From assembly GCA_019914995.1 (NCBI GenBank), contig CM034128.1, forward strand, positions 11,365,501 through 11,429,500: a stretch of 64,000 nucleotides of DNA, in the 5' to 3' direction. A program made the translations under genes and the position numbers. The DNA is from Acanthochlamys bracteata (taxonomy: Eukaryota > Streptophyta > Magnoliopsida > Pandanales > Velloziaceae). Positions 1 to 11,901 of this stretch are shown piece by piece (position 1 is the stretch's first letter; each line of letters begins with the position of its first letter). The notes beneath the pieces were generated by a model. It made no database searches. It had not been told where the DNA came from and saw only the letters and a list, made by a program, of their open reading frames with translations.

Positions 1-438
1 TAATAAACCAAGAAACAAAAATAATTCGGAAACCAACAAACCATCAACATGCATAATCTGGGCTCTGGAGAACCCTTCTACTCTATATCCAAATACAGCT
101 AAAAGATGATTAACATAAAAATTTTAAATAAAAATAATAGTAATAAATAAAAATCGTTGAAATCAAAAGTAGTTAGGAACCTCCATCTTGATACCAACCA
201 TTTTTCAAATTAAACAGTTCGCGATGGGAACCCAATTTCACTACCCCATCTCGAGTAAAACCATTTAATCTACAAATACATGAACAAAGAAAGGAAAATC
301 ATGTTCATAGTTCAATCTCATCGAAATCAAACCACTCAAAAACCCACTGATCATCGAACAACAATCACTGAACACAAGAGAAAGATCAAATGCGCGAAGA
401 AGAGAGATCGAAGAAAAAATGAGAGATCAGTGACTCAC
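1..438 (-). other. Intron sequence of the mL59-like gene
   Basis: AT-rich sequence downstream of the GTGAGT donor at 438. No acceptor followed by the expected second exon was recognised, so this is taken as part of intron 1. Confidence 0.45.
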
Positions 439-680
439 TCTCCGGTGAGGAGAACTTCCTTTCGAAGCCGAGCGCGTTGGCGAGCCGAGATGTCGAGAGG
501 TTTCCACGCGCCTAGATGCCAGTATCCCCACACACCCTTCGACAGCTCTCCCTTGAACTTCTCCAACTTCTCGCGCCATTGAAATCTTCTCACACCCACG
601 CCAACATCTGCCGCCGCCGCAGCTGTCGGAGTACTAACCGTTGCCGCCTTCACCACCGCCGCAGCGGCTTTGCTCGCCAT
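439..680 (-). CDS. Mitoribosomal protein mL59-like, first exon only (partial)
   Basis: The first exon reads from ATG at 680 down to a GAGA|GTGAGT donor after 439 (80 codons plus 2 nt). The protein opens with an Ala-rich, basic stretch that suits a mitochondrial presequence. It continues with GVWGYWHLGAWKPL and SARQRARLRKEVLL, which I recognise from the plant family carrying the mL59 mitochondrial ribosomal domain (plant mL59/mL64), a large-subunit component. In that family the chain continues with a DWPYDP-like segment, which must lie in a later exon. I cannot find it between 1 and 438, so the gene runs past the left edge. Promoter-side site II elements fit a nuclear gene for a mitochondrial protein. 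The exon is secure; the family name is from memory. Confidence 0.6.
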
Positions 681-730
681 CGACCTGTTTGCTTAACCGA
701 AACAATTCAGCACTTCCTTGACTTCGATGA

Positions 731-814
731 AAGGCCCTTTAGTGGGCCTGCTTTATTGGGCTTTCGATGGGATACTACACATAATAAGATAGTGCCCAAA
801 GAGCCCAATAAAGC
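731..814. promoter_or_regulatory. Site II cluster and 13-bp inverted repeat upstream of the mL59-like gene
   Basis: Site II type motifs lie at 743-748 (TGGGCC), 757-762 (TGGGCT) and 802-807 (AGCCCA), with a further GCCCA near 794. The 13-mer at 750-762 (GCTTTATTGGGCT) is repeated in perfect inverted form at 802-814. Site II elements bind TCP factors and are common in promoters of plant genes for mitochondrial and ribosomal proteins. The cluster lies 50-135 bp upstream of the minus-strand ATG at 680. Confidence 0.55.
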
Positions 815-1047
815 TCCTAAGGAAAGCAAACCCTTTAACGGAGATCTGCGTTGATACAAAATTGAAAAGAAATCTGTATATAGCTTCATGATGATCCCAA
901 ATTTCCTCTCTTCATTTGTAACAGATCGATTAACACAAGGCATGAAGAAATGACACAAAAATGGAAACAGAATTACTAGTTGCTTCAGTAACCAGTTCGC
1001 AAAGTATACAAGTGAACATTTTTTTACAGCAGTTGCTTCTGCGTTAT

Positions 1048-3347
1048 TCATTCTCCGTTGGTAGTTGGTAGATGGCCTTTCTTATCAGGTTGATCTGGCG
1101 GATTCAATCCAGCATTTTGCAATCGTCCAGCTTCAAGTCTTCTTAAAGCAGTTGAGCTTAACTTCTCGCCGCTATCTCCAGGCAAAAGGTCAATAACCTC
1201 AACCTGAGATGAGATTAGAGGCAAAAGTGGAAGGTTTCTAAGATTGCAAATTTACAAGGAGCAGAAGGCACAGACCAAGTAAACATTGGTTCAACTTCAA
1301 ATGAGAATCTTGTTCGAACCAAGGGTTCACATTTCCTGTTATTGTATGGCAATACTTGTGTATATATGGATATGCTGAAGTGCATGTAACTGGGAGAAAA
1401 TTATATTATTACCAGAAATGTCGATATAAAAAGTCTATGGGTAGTATGGAAGAATACAGGAAAAAGTTACTTTAAGATATACTAGGAAAAGTTTTTGCAT
1501 AAAACACATGGAAATGCTTTGTTAGAGTGTGCTTGCAGGTCAAGGAAATGAATTTTATTTATGTAGTGTAGCATTACATTATCCTGGAAGTACAGGAAGT
1601 TCCAATCATAGCATAGGTGCAGAAATCAAGTTACCTTCAACTCCGGCAAGCCTTTCTCAGCTCTCTTTCTGTTAACCGAGTGACCTCCTGTTAATGTTTC
1701 TTTGCTAGAATAACCACATAACAATGGAAACAAGAATTGGATGCAACATGCATTAGTGAGAGAAGTCGAATAGAGCCCGATATAATTATATTCAGACCAG
1801 TATCAATATTCCATACAGTAATAATGAGATCCTAGTAGTCTACTTCAGAGAGAACAACTTCGTAAAAGTTTATAGACATCAGTTATTAAAGGAAGAAATA
1901 ATTCTTGTTGCATGTATGATAGTCTAGTATTGTACTAAACAAAAGCACCAAATACTCTCCTGCAGGGAAAAGCTACAATAGTCAACCAGAGATGGAAAAA
2001 GAACAAGTATTTTTTCATTTATGAAACGTACACTGTCCAGCACCAAACAAGCTCCAAGCTTTGCTGCTTAGGTAGGATTTCTTCAATTACATTTTTAGAG
2101 CCAAAGATTTCCATTTTTATGTTGACATATATGCCAAGAGATGATCTCCACTACTCATAACAACTTCAATTATCTCACAAACTGTATTACTTGGTTAGCA
2201 GGATCAGGATTGTGGCTAACATACAGTTTTCCTACATATATTATGAGGTGCAATTCAACTGAGTCCAAAGTCGAATTTCTCAACATTTGAATGTAATAAA
2301 CAAGACTACTTTGCAAACAACCCATTTCCTTCCAAGAAACAAAGACTAGTTTGTCGTAGCATTATAGCATGGTGCTTACTGACGAAATAGATTGAAGATA
2401 TACCTTACAACGATAGCATCCAAATTCTCATCAACAATTGAGGGGCCAAAAGGATCTGAAATAGGCTCTACTTGGACAACCAATTCTGGTTTTATCGACT
2501 GTAGCATATAAAGACTGATGTAAGCATCAAGGCTAAAACATAAGCATCTGCTATTTTACTGGAAATTTAACAATCTGGAAGTAATTCCCTAAAATAATAG
2601 CATAACGAAAAGTATTCTCATTTCATTAACTATATCCTCATTCATTCATTGACTCTTTTACCTCCAAAAATATAATAGCATAACAAAATGTAAATCATCC
2701 AGAAGTATTTCATCCATTGACTATATTCTCATTTCATGCTCCAACCTATGGCCCATTATTAATGTACATTGTTGACTATATAAAATTATTATCAAAGAGA
2801 GGAGCACAAGATATCTGGAAACTATATTGAAATAAGGGAGAACGTCTGGCTTATACAATTTTATCTCAACACAATTCAAAATTTATCTGCAAAGAAATTT
2901 ATGAAATCTGCAAAATTTGCTAACTCTCACCTTTATATAATCTTCAACAGCTTTCATCCTGATCTCAACAGGCTCAATGAGGTCTACAAGCTGGAGTGAA
3001 TGAATAGCCATCAAATAGAATAACTAGGACTTTACGTTTTAGAAGGACTACACATGAAAGAAAAAGGAAACAAATGAAGTTTAAATCTTCAACCTCCTTC
3101 TTCTCAAGCATTGGCCCTGAGCAAACACCAACCACAACACGCTCTCTTGCAAGCTCAGCTGATGCCTGAAAGAAGATCCAATTTTGAATTAGATTAGACT
3201 ATGTAAACAGTAAGCAGCATTATAACAGAAAAAACGGGAGGGGGTGTCGGGTCCTTTTACCTTGAGCAATTGGCGGTGACCGTCATGCAAGCGGTCAAAA
3301 GTCCCTCCCAGCACAACAGCTCCATATGCTGCCTTACCATCTGCCAT
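1048..3347 (-). CDS. COAD: Phosphopantetheine adenylyltransferase (PPAT)
   Basis: Catalyses the fourth step of coenzyme A synthesis: 4'-phosphopantetheine plus ATP gives dephospho-CoA. Six exons join in phase: 3347-3261, 3165-3094, 2990-2931, 2498-2404, 1704-1635 and 1203-1048 (TGA at 1048-1050), giving 179 residues. The Arabidopsis enzyme is about the same length. The N-terminus carries [15 protein letters not shown], with the HxGH-type nucleotidyltransferase motif at residues 21-24. The C-terminal part has the second nucleotide-binding signature LSSTALRR. No transit peptide is visible, so it is probably cytosolic. A TTAG acceptor lies directly before the ATG, so the 5' UTR is spliced, probably from a leader exon ending at 7178. 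The opposite-strand neighbour PG18 is divergent. Identification is secure. Confidence 0.93.
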
Positions 3348-6300
3348 CTAAATTGATGTTAAAACAAACTAATACAATTAGCATGCGATTTGATTTGATG
3401 AACATTAGTTCAAATTACTTTCAATTTGTAGTTAGAACCCAATTCAATTTACACTGGCACTATCAAGACAATGCATACTCGCATGTCAATGATGATCAGC
3501 CATTAACCATGTAAATGCTTAAGTACCACTTCAGCTAGAGATTGCCACAAATGCAAACATGCACACTTGTGCATTTAAAAGCTGCTAAAGCTCAATTTGC
3601 CAATAAGGGCCTGACAAAGTGTAAGAAGCTTTCCATGTCCTTTCGGCAACATCCATAGGCGGCTCAACTCTAAGCACTACGACACAATCTAACAAGTAAA
3701 ATGGGTTTTATATTTTTGCTAGAGCTACACTACAAGGGTCTCAACAAAAGAACAGTCTATACAAACTCGGGCCAACCTCTGACCTACATGTCTTCATTGT
3801 ATTTTGATTTAATTACATGTAACAAATTTGGATATCTTTCTTTTTTCATTTTTGTCAAAACAATCTCCCTCGTTATCGCGCATAGCAACTGCAAACTTCA
3901 ACGTCCAACCTGCCACGTTGCACATCTTCCGTTATCATCAAACATGAGTTCACATGCATTCAGGCTTCTCACTTCTACGTTAGATGTTAATGCATTACTA
4001 CCTTCTACAGCAACACTTCTCCTCTACCAAGAAAAATTAAGAATCAGTACATTGACAGCTCAATTTCCAAACCCTTTGCAGACCATGTACTTGAACTCCA
4101 TCAGGACAATCTTCCCTCTTGCAAACGCTGATTCTCTCTACTGCTAGGAACTAAGAAGTTCTCTTTCCTGTTGGATACACCTTCCTATACATCATAGATG
4201 AGGTACTATACTTTGTTCACTATCCCTTTTCTTTCCAGTCTTCCTAGATCAACCAATTACAACTACAATTTACGGTAAGAGTTTTTATGTAAAAATTATT
4301 CGTCCTTATCACTTAAAAATAATTTGATATAACTTTATGCTTTTCTTGTAATGATCATGTCTTACTGTAAGCAGAAAACATTATAGAATTCAAATAAAAT
4401 AAAAAAACTATGAGGCTTGAGTATCAAAAAGCCTTAGAAACAAGGAACATACAATTTTCTCCAATAGACGTTTCAACAAATTTGTGCATCTCAACATTAA
4501 ATCACATTCAAGCCATGTCTTGTACAGTTCTAACCTACTTCTACCTTCTCCCCACTATTATCCTTCAGATCCTTTAATATCTCAGAAACTTGCACGTACA
4601 AGTTTTTTCTTTCCTGAAATACCATTTTGGGATTTTTAAATGTTGATCCTGATAATTTAACAAAATCATGCATCGAGAGAAAGATCCATATCACTTGAAA
4701 TTTGTACATCATAGACATGAATGATTCTTCAGATTCTTCCCAAGAAAGGCACATGCATATAAATATAGATGCTATACATGATCCAAATGGAAAACAATTT
4801 CTTTACAGGAGGAACACTCACCCAGAAGAGAATTTTGATGGAGATGTAGACTGCACACTCCGGTTGGGACCTAGATCAGCAGTTGCACATTCCAAGAATC
4901 AGGAGACAAATGCAGAAGGTTCTAAAACCCCAATGCAATCCGAAATGGTATGGCCTATATGTTTAGATTGATGGAAACCCTTCTGAAAGCATTCCTGAAA
5001 TGCATATCTAGCAAACATTGAAGTGTTGTATAAATACATGTTGATAATGAAGCCCTTATATTGCATAGGGTTTATTCAGTGAACGGATTAGGAAGATACT
5101 AAAAGTGTCAGACATAGTTAAATAGCTAAGTAAGATATCTCGTCATGAAGTCATGTATTATATGTTAAGTGTGACTATGTTGCTAAACTCTGAGTTGTCT
5201 TTACAGGATTCCAAACAGAAAAAAGAGATGGAGAGAGTTCTTCTGGTAATATAGATCTCACACTAAGGTTGGGAGTAACCAGACATCACCCTGGAAGAGG
5301 AAAAGATAGAGAAGGCTCCCAACAATGGACCACCTCCTAACATATCCCACCCCCCAACAGTATGCCACATTTCTTCTTGCCACATCCAGAGTAGCTATCG
5401 TCTTAATTATATAGATCACGGGACATTATTCTCTGGGATACTATCATAATTAGAGAAGTTATCGCATGTAAAGGATAGAAAGTATTTCTCTAGTTTTAAA
5501 ACTTTTAACCAAAATAATATAGATAAGATAGCAACTAGAGACGACTGTTATGGAATAGGCCAACTTGTGCTTAATTTTATCTAGGGGATCTTAAATTGCA
5601 TGAGAGAACATAAGTGCTTAATGTAGCCTATCCCGTTAGGTAGCCACTAAAATGGCAATATTAGGAAACCCTTAATTTGGCAACTGAAGTCCACATAAAT
5701 GGGAGTTCACATGCTTGAAATGTTTGTTTCTTCTTTCATTGTGGACAAAGATTGCGAGAAAAAAGGATAGAAAAAGGACCAACATTTGTTTCCAAGAAAA
5801 AAGATCGAGTAACAATGCCCAAAACGAAAATGCAGCAAATTTAACAGATCCAGTAGAAAATGCAGGCAGTAATGTTAGCGGATTTGCTGGAGCATCAAAT
5901 AATCCACAAATCCAGCATCCTCCAAAGATGCTTCCTCAAGAGAGTGGTTAACACTTCAATTATCCACATCATCCAACCCATCCTATTAATAGAAGCTAAT
6001 AATAGAGATTTACTATTCCCTTGTGACATTGACATGGGGATATACTTTGTTCCTTCATAGTCCACAAGTAAAAGACGTGCTCCAGCTTTCATGATGGTTC
6101 CATAGAAACCTGAACCATTTTTAAGCAACGTGCTTGGTTCTTTATGGTCCTACAGCCTATATATGCTATGGTTCAGAACACTGTTTGATCTTCATAAGCT
6201 ATCTACTAATTGTTAGACTCCTTTTCTTTAATGTTAGCCTCACAACGATGGATGGTTCTTGCAGGTTGATAGGGACATTATAAGGATTAGTTCACCAAGA

Positions 6301-7177
6301 GGAATTTACTTCAGGAGAAGAGCAAACCTGATAAAATGCATTGGATGCAGTTGCAGATGTATTTTTTAGCTGGCGTCCAGGAATCTTGGACATTCAAGTG
6401 CTTACGTTTCAAAATATGCAGTATCTTTACTCTATCAAGTTCTACTTGTCTTGCTTGTTAAGCATTAAAATGTCCCATCGTTATTTTACAAACCCATATC
6501 ATTTCCTATATTTAATAATTAAATACCAGATGACATACGACTTCACCTTGTTTGTTGCTTTTGGTTGGTTTAAAAATAGATTCAGCATTTCAATTTCCAT
6601 TCATAGAGCCTATTGTTTTATAGGCATTGTTTTCAAGCTAGTTTTGTGACATATGGGTAATTCATCTCAAGTATGTTAAGAATCAAGGACCTACTTTCAT
6701 TATCACAATTTCCGTCTTGAGAAAGCAACGTCATTTGAATTGTACATTTCCATCTTGAGATAGAAAGACAACCTTTATCTTAATTTTTTGCGAAACAATT
6801 ACCTTGTACTTAAGCAAATTATTATCTTTAATTTCCGTACTATAGTACTTGTAAGTAGTTGGATGCCATTAAAATAAGAAAAAAAAATCCAAAACGGTGG
6901 CTTCAACACAATCTTTCTTTTTCCATAAATTTCTGAAATCATGATAATCCTTACCTACTTCCACTTCTACTTCAATCAACAAACTTCAAATTTAACTTAA
7001 AATGAAGACTCTTTTATTAAGATTAAGCCTTAGAGAAACCGAACCAATCACGAAACAGGAGAAAACTAATCAAATCAATCTAAAATCAAATTTTCACTAC
7101 AATTTCGAACAATGAAAATTTAAACTTGAAAATTTCGTAAAGATTAAACGAGATTACTGTAGAGAGAGATTAATTAC
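3348..7177 (-). other. Probable 3.8-kb 5'-UTR intron of COAD
   Basis: On the minus strand a CT-rich leader near 7260-7178 ends in CCTG|GTAATT, and the next plausible acceptor in context is the TTAG immediately before the COAD ATG. The region is AT-rich and carries no conserved minus-strand protein. On the plus strand it holds short coding-like segments (separate entry). An additional untranslated exon inside it cannot be excluded. Confidence 0.45.
4717..5340 (+). pseudogene. Plus-strand coding relics with repeated TLRLG motif
   Basis: Two segments each contain an EAR-like motif: DVDCTLRLG (about 4847-4873) and NIDLTLRLG (about 5248-5274). The first is open from ATG 4717 to a possible donor (ATG|GTATGG) at 4947. 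The second follows a TTACAG acceptor near 5206 and runs open to TAA near 5340. In the phase set by the first segment the second hits a stop within 16 codons, so the two do not join in frame. VDCTL.LG is known from HAN-type GATA factors, but no GATA zinc finger is visible nearby. This could be a decayed gene, a mis-modelled real gene, or chance. Further open pieces near 5783-5949 and 6265-6368 may belong to it. Confidence 0.3.
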
Positions 7178-7179
7178 CA

Positions 7180-7211
7180 GGATCGACCGAGAGAGAGAGA
7201 GAGAGAGAGAC
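7180..7211 (-). repeat. GA/TC microsatellite in the COAD leader
   Basis: About eleven GA dinucleotides at 7189-7210 (TC on the transcript strand). They lie just upstream of the putative leader donor at 7177-7178. CT-rich 5' leaders are common in plant housekeeping genes. Confidence 0.7.
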
Positions 7212-7444
7212 GAAGAAAATTTTCTTCTTCTGGTTCTACTGTGGCCCAGCTTTGTCTGGTCTTCTTCTTCCCATACAAAACAACTGTTCAGATATAAAAG
7301 TATAAAACTTCAATTTAATTAACTAACACGCAATAATGGGCTACATACCCTAAAGCCCACGTGAAGCCCATTAACTGATAGATTAATTAATTGATCTGTC
7401 TGAATAAAAAAGAAAAAAAAAAAAAAATCTGAAGCTGAAAAAAA
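7211..7444. promoter_or_regulatory. Bidirectional COAD / PG18 promoter
   Basis: Short spacer between the minus-strand COAD leader and the plus-strand PG18 leader. It carries TGGGCT at 7337-7342, AGCCCA at 7354-7359 and 7365-7370, a telo-box-like ACCCTAAA at 7347-7354, a G-box CACGTG at 7358-7363, and a TGGCCC-like site near 7240. The G-box overlaps the middle site II element. Grouping of site II and telo-box motifs is typical of plant housekeeping promoters. The G-box could add light or ABA control suited to a plastid gene. Confidence 0.6.
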
Positions 7445-7579
7445 ATGATCAGCAGCAGCAGCAGTGTCTGCTTCTTCTGTTATACCAATCTCAAACTGCT
7501 CTCAATCGCATCAAATCTCACCAGTTTCCATGTCGATCTCTTTCCCTCGCCTCAGAACTTCGGTTCGTCGCTGCTGTAG
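7445..7579 (+). other. Possible upstream ORF overlapping the PG18 start
   Basis: An ATG at 7445 opens a 44-codon frame beginning MISSSSSVCFF and ending at TAG 7577-7579. It overlaps the PG18 ATG (7530) in another frame. If transcription starts upstream of 7445 it would reduce translation of the main frame; if it starts downstream the uORF does not exist. The transcription start is not known. Confidence 0.35.
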
Positions 7580-9091
7580 CAGTAGAAACGATAATAGATC
7601 TCCATATAGTGAGTATCAATCGATCAATCATTGTTGTTGGAAAGAGTTGTTATTATTAATTGATTTCTTATATATTGGTTTAAGAATTTGAGGTTTGATG
7701 GATGAACAGGTGATGGGAACGAAGAGAGCAGAGCTGTACTGGACGCGTTTTTCTTGGGGAGAGCATTTGCGGAGGCACTGAATGAGCGGATCGGGGCGGC
7801 GGTTGGTGAGTTTTTGAGTAATGTTGGACGGTGGCAAGCTGAGCAACAGAAGCAAGTTCAGGATTTTCAGGTATAGATTGATTGAACATTCGTGTGATTT
7901 TTCAACATCTGCATATTTTTGTTTTAGTTAATTTCAGTGTATGGGTGTTTGGTATAATTTTTTTGTGTAGAGGACGACTTTGGGATTGAGATTAGAATTT
8001 AAAACCATGCTTTTGGCTCCTTTCTAGAGGCTTCTGTCTTTAATCAAGTGGATATGCATCACTATTTAGAGTATAGAATCTCGCCCTAGGTTAGCAGGAA
8101 GATTGTTCGCATAGAAATTGGTGTTTTTTTATACACAATTTTTCATACAAGCTCGATGCTTGTGAAGGTTATCTTGAGCTGACAGTGAGGATATGCGCTT
8201 GCAAGCAGGTCTTCTAACTGACGCTTGTTCCGCTATTGCGCAATGCTAATCGCTTGCACATGAAGCAGGATAAACTAATCATCAGAGTATTTACTGATGA
8301 ATCAGTTTGTTTTGAAGTCTATCACTATGGTTGAAATCTATAATCAACAAGTGATAGTTATTTGTAATATATGTTTTTTCCTTTTGGTGTATGAACAGGT
8401 AACTTCAAGTAACAACATGATCTAATGATAAGAAAGTTGCAAGCAATAATATATAGTCCCTCTGTAGGACACTTGGTAGCTAGACAACTGAAAATATAAG
8501 AGTTGATACCTGCAGTTAATGATCTACTACTACCTTTTCAATCTCAATCGCTCTGGCAAAATCGGCATTAAATCTAAGACGTCTCACTTTCTATCTCAAT
8601 CACACGTTGAAATGCACTTGTTCAAATGCCAATTATTCTACAGTTGTGACGCATCCTTTGAACAAAATCTCAAGGTGTTATAGTAGCTACTAAAATTTTA
8701 TTAGGCCTTTGTATCGATGCTTTTTAGATGAACATTATTCAGCTTACGTTTTCAAAGTTCCTCAAAAATGAAACGTTACTTGTGTATTTACCCAGCATTT
8801 TAGAAAACACTTAACCTGTCCAATGCAATGCTAGAGTACTGTCATTATTTTGATCCGCATTTTGTGATTAGCTCTTGAATGCCACAACTTTGACATTGTC
8901 GCCTTAACCAGTTAGTCTGCATACAGGAGGAAGTGTTGGAGAGAGCAAAAAGAGCCAAAGAGCAAGCTGTACATGAGGCTAAGGAGGAAGAGGGTGCGCT
9001 TACAAAGTCAGTGGCAGTACAGCCGACCAATGGAAGTGCAACACGCAGCTCAGCCGCAGATGATCCCTTTCAGAAAATGTTAAGAGACTGA
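7530..9091 (+). CDS. PG18: Plastoglobule protein 18-like chloroplast protein (At4g13200 type)
   Basis: Three exons join in phase: 7530-7608, 7710-7870 and 8927-9091 (TGA), giving 134 residues. The N-terminus (MSISFPRLRTSVRRCC) is Ser/Arg-rich and lacks acidic residues, as in a chloroplast transit peptide. The mature part holds LDAFFLGRAFAEALNERI and QAEQQKQVQDFQEEVLERAK, a charged amphipathic helical region. I recognise this from Arabidopsis At4g13200, a plastoglobule-associated protein. The protein ends in a short acidic tail, DDPFQKMLRD. The ATG at 7530 was chosen because it starts the only frame that splices through and has a plausible transit peptide. Biochemical function is unknown. It shares a promoter with COAD. 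Confidence 0.82.
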
Positions 9092-9487
9092 CTATCCCTC
9101 CCACACATTTACATATTTGGTTGTCATAGAGAACTTCCACTGTCGCTTTTTTGTAATGTACGAACTAGATGATGAAATCATAATATAACATTCACTAGCT
9201 CTATTATGTGCTTCAAACAGCTGACTCTAGTTGAGAATAAAGAAAGCAACACTTCTCATAATGCAACACTAGGCAAACGACTTTTAGCTAGCAGGGCACC
9301 TTCCTCGTTGTTTCTCTGAAAGAACATGTAAACAAGTTGCATATTTCAAATTCGTAATCACATTAACGCAGTTCCTAGAAAGTTCTCTATGTATAGTAAT
9401 CTCAGTGCTTCTTCAACTTTGAAAGCTCAAAGGCATAGATAGATAAACAACTGAGAAGACCAAACCAGAGCAAAGAAAGAAATTAAG
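9092..9487. other. Spacer between PG18 and the first PP2 gene
   Basis: Tandem same-strand spacer holding the PG18 3' UTR and the promoter of the next gene. No TATA box, ORF or repeat stands out. Confidence 0.5.
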
Positions 9488-10515
9488 ATGCAGGGTCTTG
9501 ATGAAGGCTGTCTGGCAAGCATCCTGTCGCTCACCACGCCTAAGGACGTGTGCAGAACGGCGGCAGTCTCCGTCTTATTTCGATCTGCTGCAGAATCTGA
9601 TATTATCTGGGAGAAATTCTTACCATCAGATTACCAGGACATAATCAATCAGGCTGTTGATGCTGAAACACTCAGTCGACTTTCCAAAAAGGCGCTTTAT
9701 TTCCGTCTTTGCGTATCTGTTCTCATTGACGGTGGTCACAAGGTTAGACTTCTTCTAGCTCCGTTGAAATGATTATATGATCTTGAGACAGATATATAGA
9801 TGCAGTAGTGATCAAAATTTTCTTTTTAACCATTTTTGTGTGTTTTTCTTTTTTTTTTTTGGCCTGCTATATATGCATGCAGTTGTTTGCACTCGAGAGA
9901 TCGAGTGGGAAAATATGCTGCATGGTAAGTGCCAGAAGGCTTGGTATTACTTGGGGTGACACCCCGGAGTACTGGAGATGGACAACAAGAACAGATTCCA
10001 GGTAACATAACAAGTAACTGGTTATTAATATAATCGCTACTTAATCTGCGTATAAATAGATGGTGGATGCAATTCCCAATATTCGTTAACGGGAAAAGAA
10101 TGTTGAAAGAATTGTATAATTTAATTCGACGAGCAGGTTCGCTGAGGTCGCCGAGTTACTGAGTGTGTGTTGGCTAAACATCGGCGCTACGTTGAATTGC
10201 AGAAGGCTTTCGCCGAACACAACCTATGCAGCTTATCTTGTATTCAAGCTAACTCCAGATGCATACGATCTCCGTTCACAGCAAGCGTTAGTGAGCGTTG
10301 GTGCTCTTGTAACAGAGCGCCAGGTCTTCCTCGAACAAGTGGAACAGCAGCGGCAGCAAAGAAGTGATGGATGGGCTGAACTGAAATTAGGGGAGTTCTT
10401 TATCGAAGAAGGGAACCATGGTGATGAGGTGAGAATGTGTTTGAGGCAGGTGAATGAGATGGACTGGAAGTCTGGGCTTATCGTCCAGGGCATCGAAGTG
10501 AGACCAAATTATTGA
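9488..10515 (+). CDS. F-box protein PP2-B type (phloem lectin-like), copy 1
   Basis: Three exons join in phase: 9488-9742, 9883-10001 and 10137-10515 (TGA), giving 250 residues. An N-terminal F-box (about residues 3-45, LDEGCLASILSLTTPKDVCR) is followed by a PP2 lectin domain from about residue 85. That domain includes GDTPEYWRW, FAEVAELLSVCWL, RSDGWAELKLGEFF and WKSGLIVQGIEVRP. Such proteins serve as SCF ubiquitin-ligase adaptors whose PP2 domain can bind glycans. The exon 2 length (119 nt) is identical to copy 2. The usual LPEGC of the family reads LDEGC here, and the protein begins right at the F-box. There is no in-frame upstream ATG before a stop at 9472. Specificity is unknown. Confidence 0.9.
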
Positions 10516-11256
10516 TCAAAAAGAAACAAGCTATGACAGGTTACAGCATTTGAGTCCTATTGTATTTTATTTCTGGAAGTTTTTTTTTCCCTTTAGATGG
10601 TAAACGGCCTTGTCATTGATGAAATAAGCAAAGCAATACGTCCAGGTAATTTCTTTTTTCATGTTATTATTATGGAAGTTGTTTATGTTTTTTGTTTATT
10701 GCTTCATCAACATCATATATTTCTCTCTTTTACTTGATAATAATCTTCAAAGAAATTCAACCATGATTTATTAATTCAAATTTAACTCATAACAATAATA
10801 AGAAGAAGAAGAAGAATAAACAACCAGTCTGGAATGATGCTTTTCCTACATTTTGGTAATTGTTTTATACAAATTGCAGAAAAATACGCAACATTTTGGC
10901 AAAAACTTAGGGACATGTCTGGACTTGTTTATCAATTTCAATAAATTTTTTTTTCAACTTCAAAAAAAGTAATGTGTATAATTTATATTTTAAAAATTTT
11001 ATAAAATAATATATTAAAAAAATTTTAATAAGCATTTCTGAACATTTCCTCGACTTGATCCAATAAGTCATGTAATGGAGAATACGCTAGCCAGATATAT
11101 GACTTTGTTGTTTCTTCCAAGACCTTTTTCCTTATGAAAAAATGGTCCACCACTTGAATTAAGTGTTGCAAATTTTGGAACTAGGTGCATGGAACTTTCT
11201 TTATTTCTAAATAAATCCAACAATGTTCGGTGGTTCTCACCAGACAGTGGAGAGAT

Positions 11257-11338
11257 TCAAGAGAACCGAATAAGGAGCGACGGATGGCTGGAGCAGAAAC
11301 TGCGGGAGTTCTTCAACGGTGAAGCCAATCAACGAGGT
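11257..11338 (+). pseudogene. PP2-domain relic
   Basis: A short plus-strand stretch encodes RSDGWLEQKLREFFNGE, clearly matching the RSDGW-x-E-x-KLGEFFNE core of the PP2 domain in both flanking genes. No F-box or rest of the PP2 domain surrounds it, and the conserved G of KLGEFF is R. It reads as a leftover of a third tandem copy or of a local rearrangement. Confidence 0.6.
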
Positions 11339-11560
11339 AATTCTCTGAGAAAATTTTACAAACAAATGGTAGGAGTTCCAAAGAGATCTACCAAGGCAGA
11401 AGCCGCACGACTTCTTTCAGAAAACGTATTTACATCGATCAGCAACACCACCACAAAGCTCTGCACAAGCTCAAACTTCTTGCAGAACTTCACAAAGTAT
11501 GCAAGGAGTAGAAAGAGCTTAATGACTCAAAAACAACCTGGTTGTTTACAAGTATGCAAA

Positions 11561-11684
11561 ATTTCTACGTAACTAAAACATATGACGACATAACATCATA
11601 GGCAATCACTTTCTTCCAAAAGATTTCTACATAATTAAAACATATGACGACAGAACATCATAGGTAATCTCTTTCTTCCAAAAG
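11561..11684. repeat. 62-bp tandem duplication
   Basis: Two adjacent 62-bp copies (11561-11622 and 11623-11684), each beginning ATTTCTAC and ending CTTCCAAAAG, differ at only a handful of positions. This indicates a recent local duplication. Confidence 0.85.
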
Positions 11685-11901
11685 ATATCCTTTTAAAAGT
11701 TCCAAACCTTCCCTATTATTCATGAAATCACGCTCTTTTTCGCGTATATCTACTGCTGCAGGTACTGAATCAATAAAACCGAAATAATTTACTTGCTATC
11801 AGTGCCTGGCTTAAATAGCAACTATCATAATAAATCAACCTTCCTTTTATGTACATCAGAGAATACCTGCTCTGTGATTAGATTCGAACAGGAGCTGCCT
11901 T

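Larger units (their letters stand above)
10516..11901. other. Spacer between convergent PP2 genes
   Basis: AT-rich spacer between the 3' ends of the two convergent genes. It contains a short PP2 relic and a 62-bp tandem duplication (both listed separately). No other gene was seen. Confidence 0.5.
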
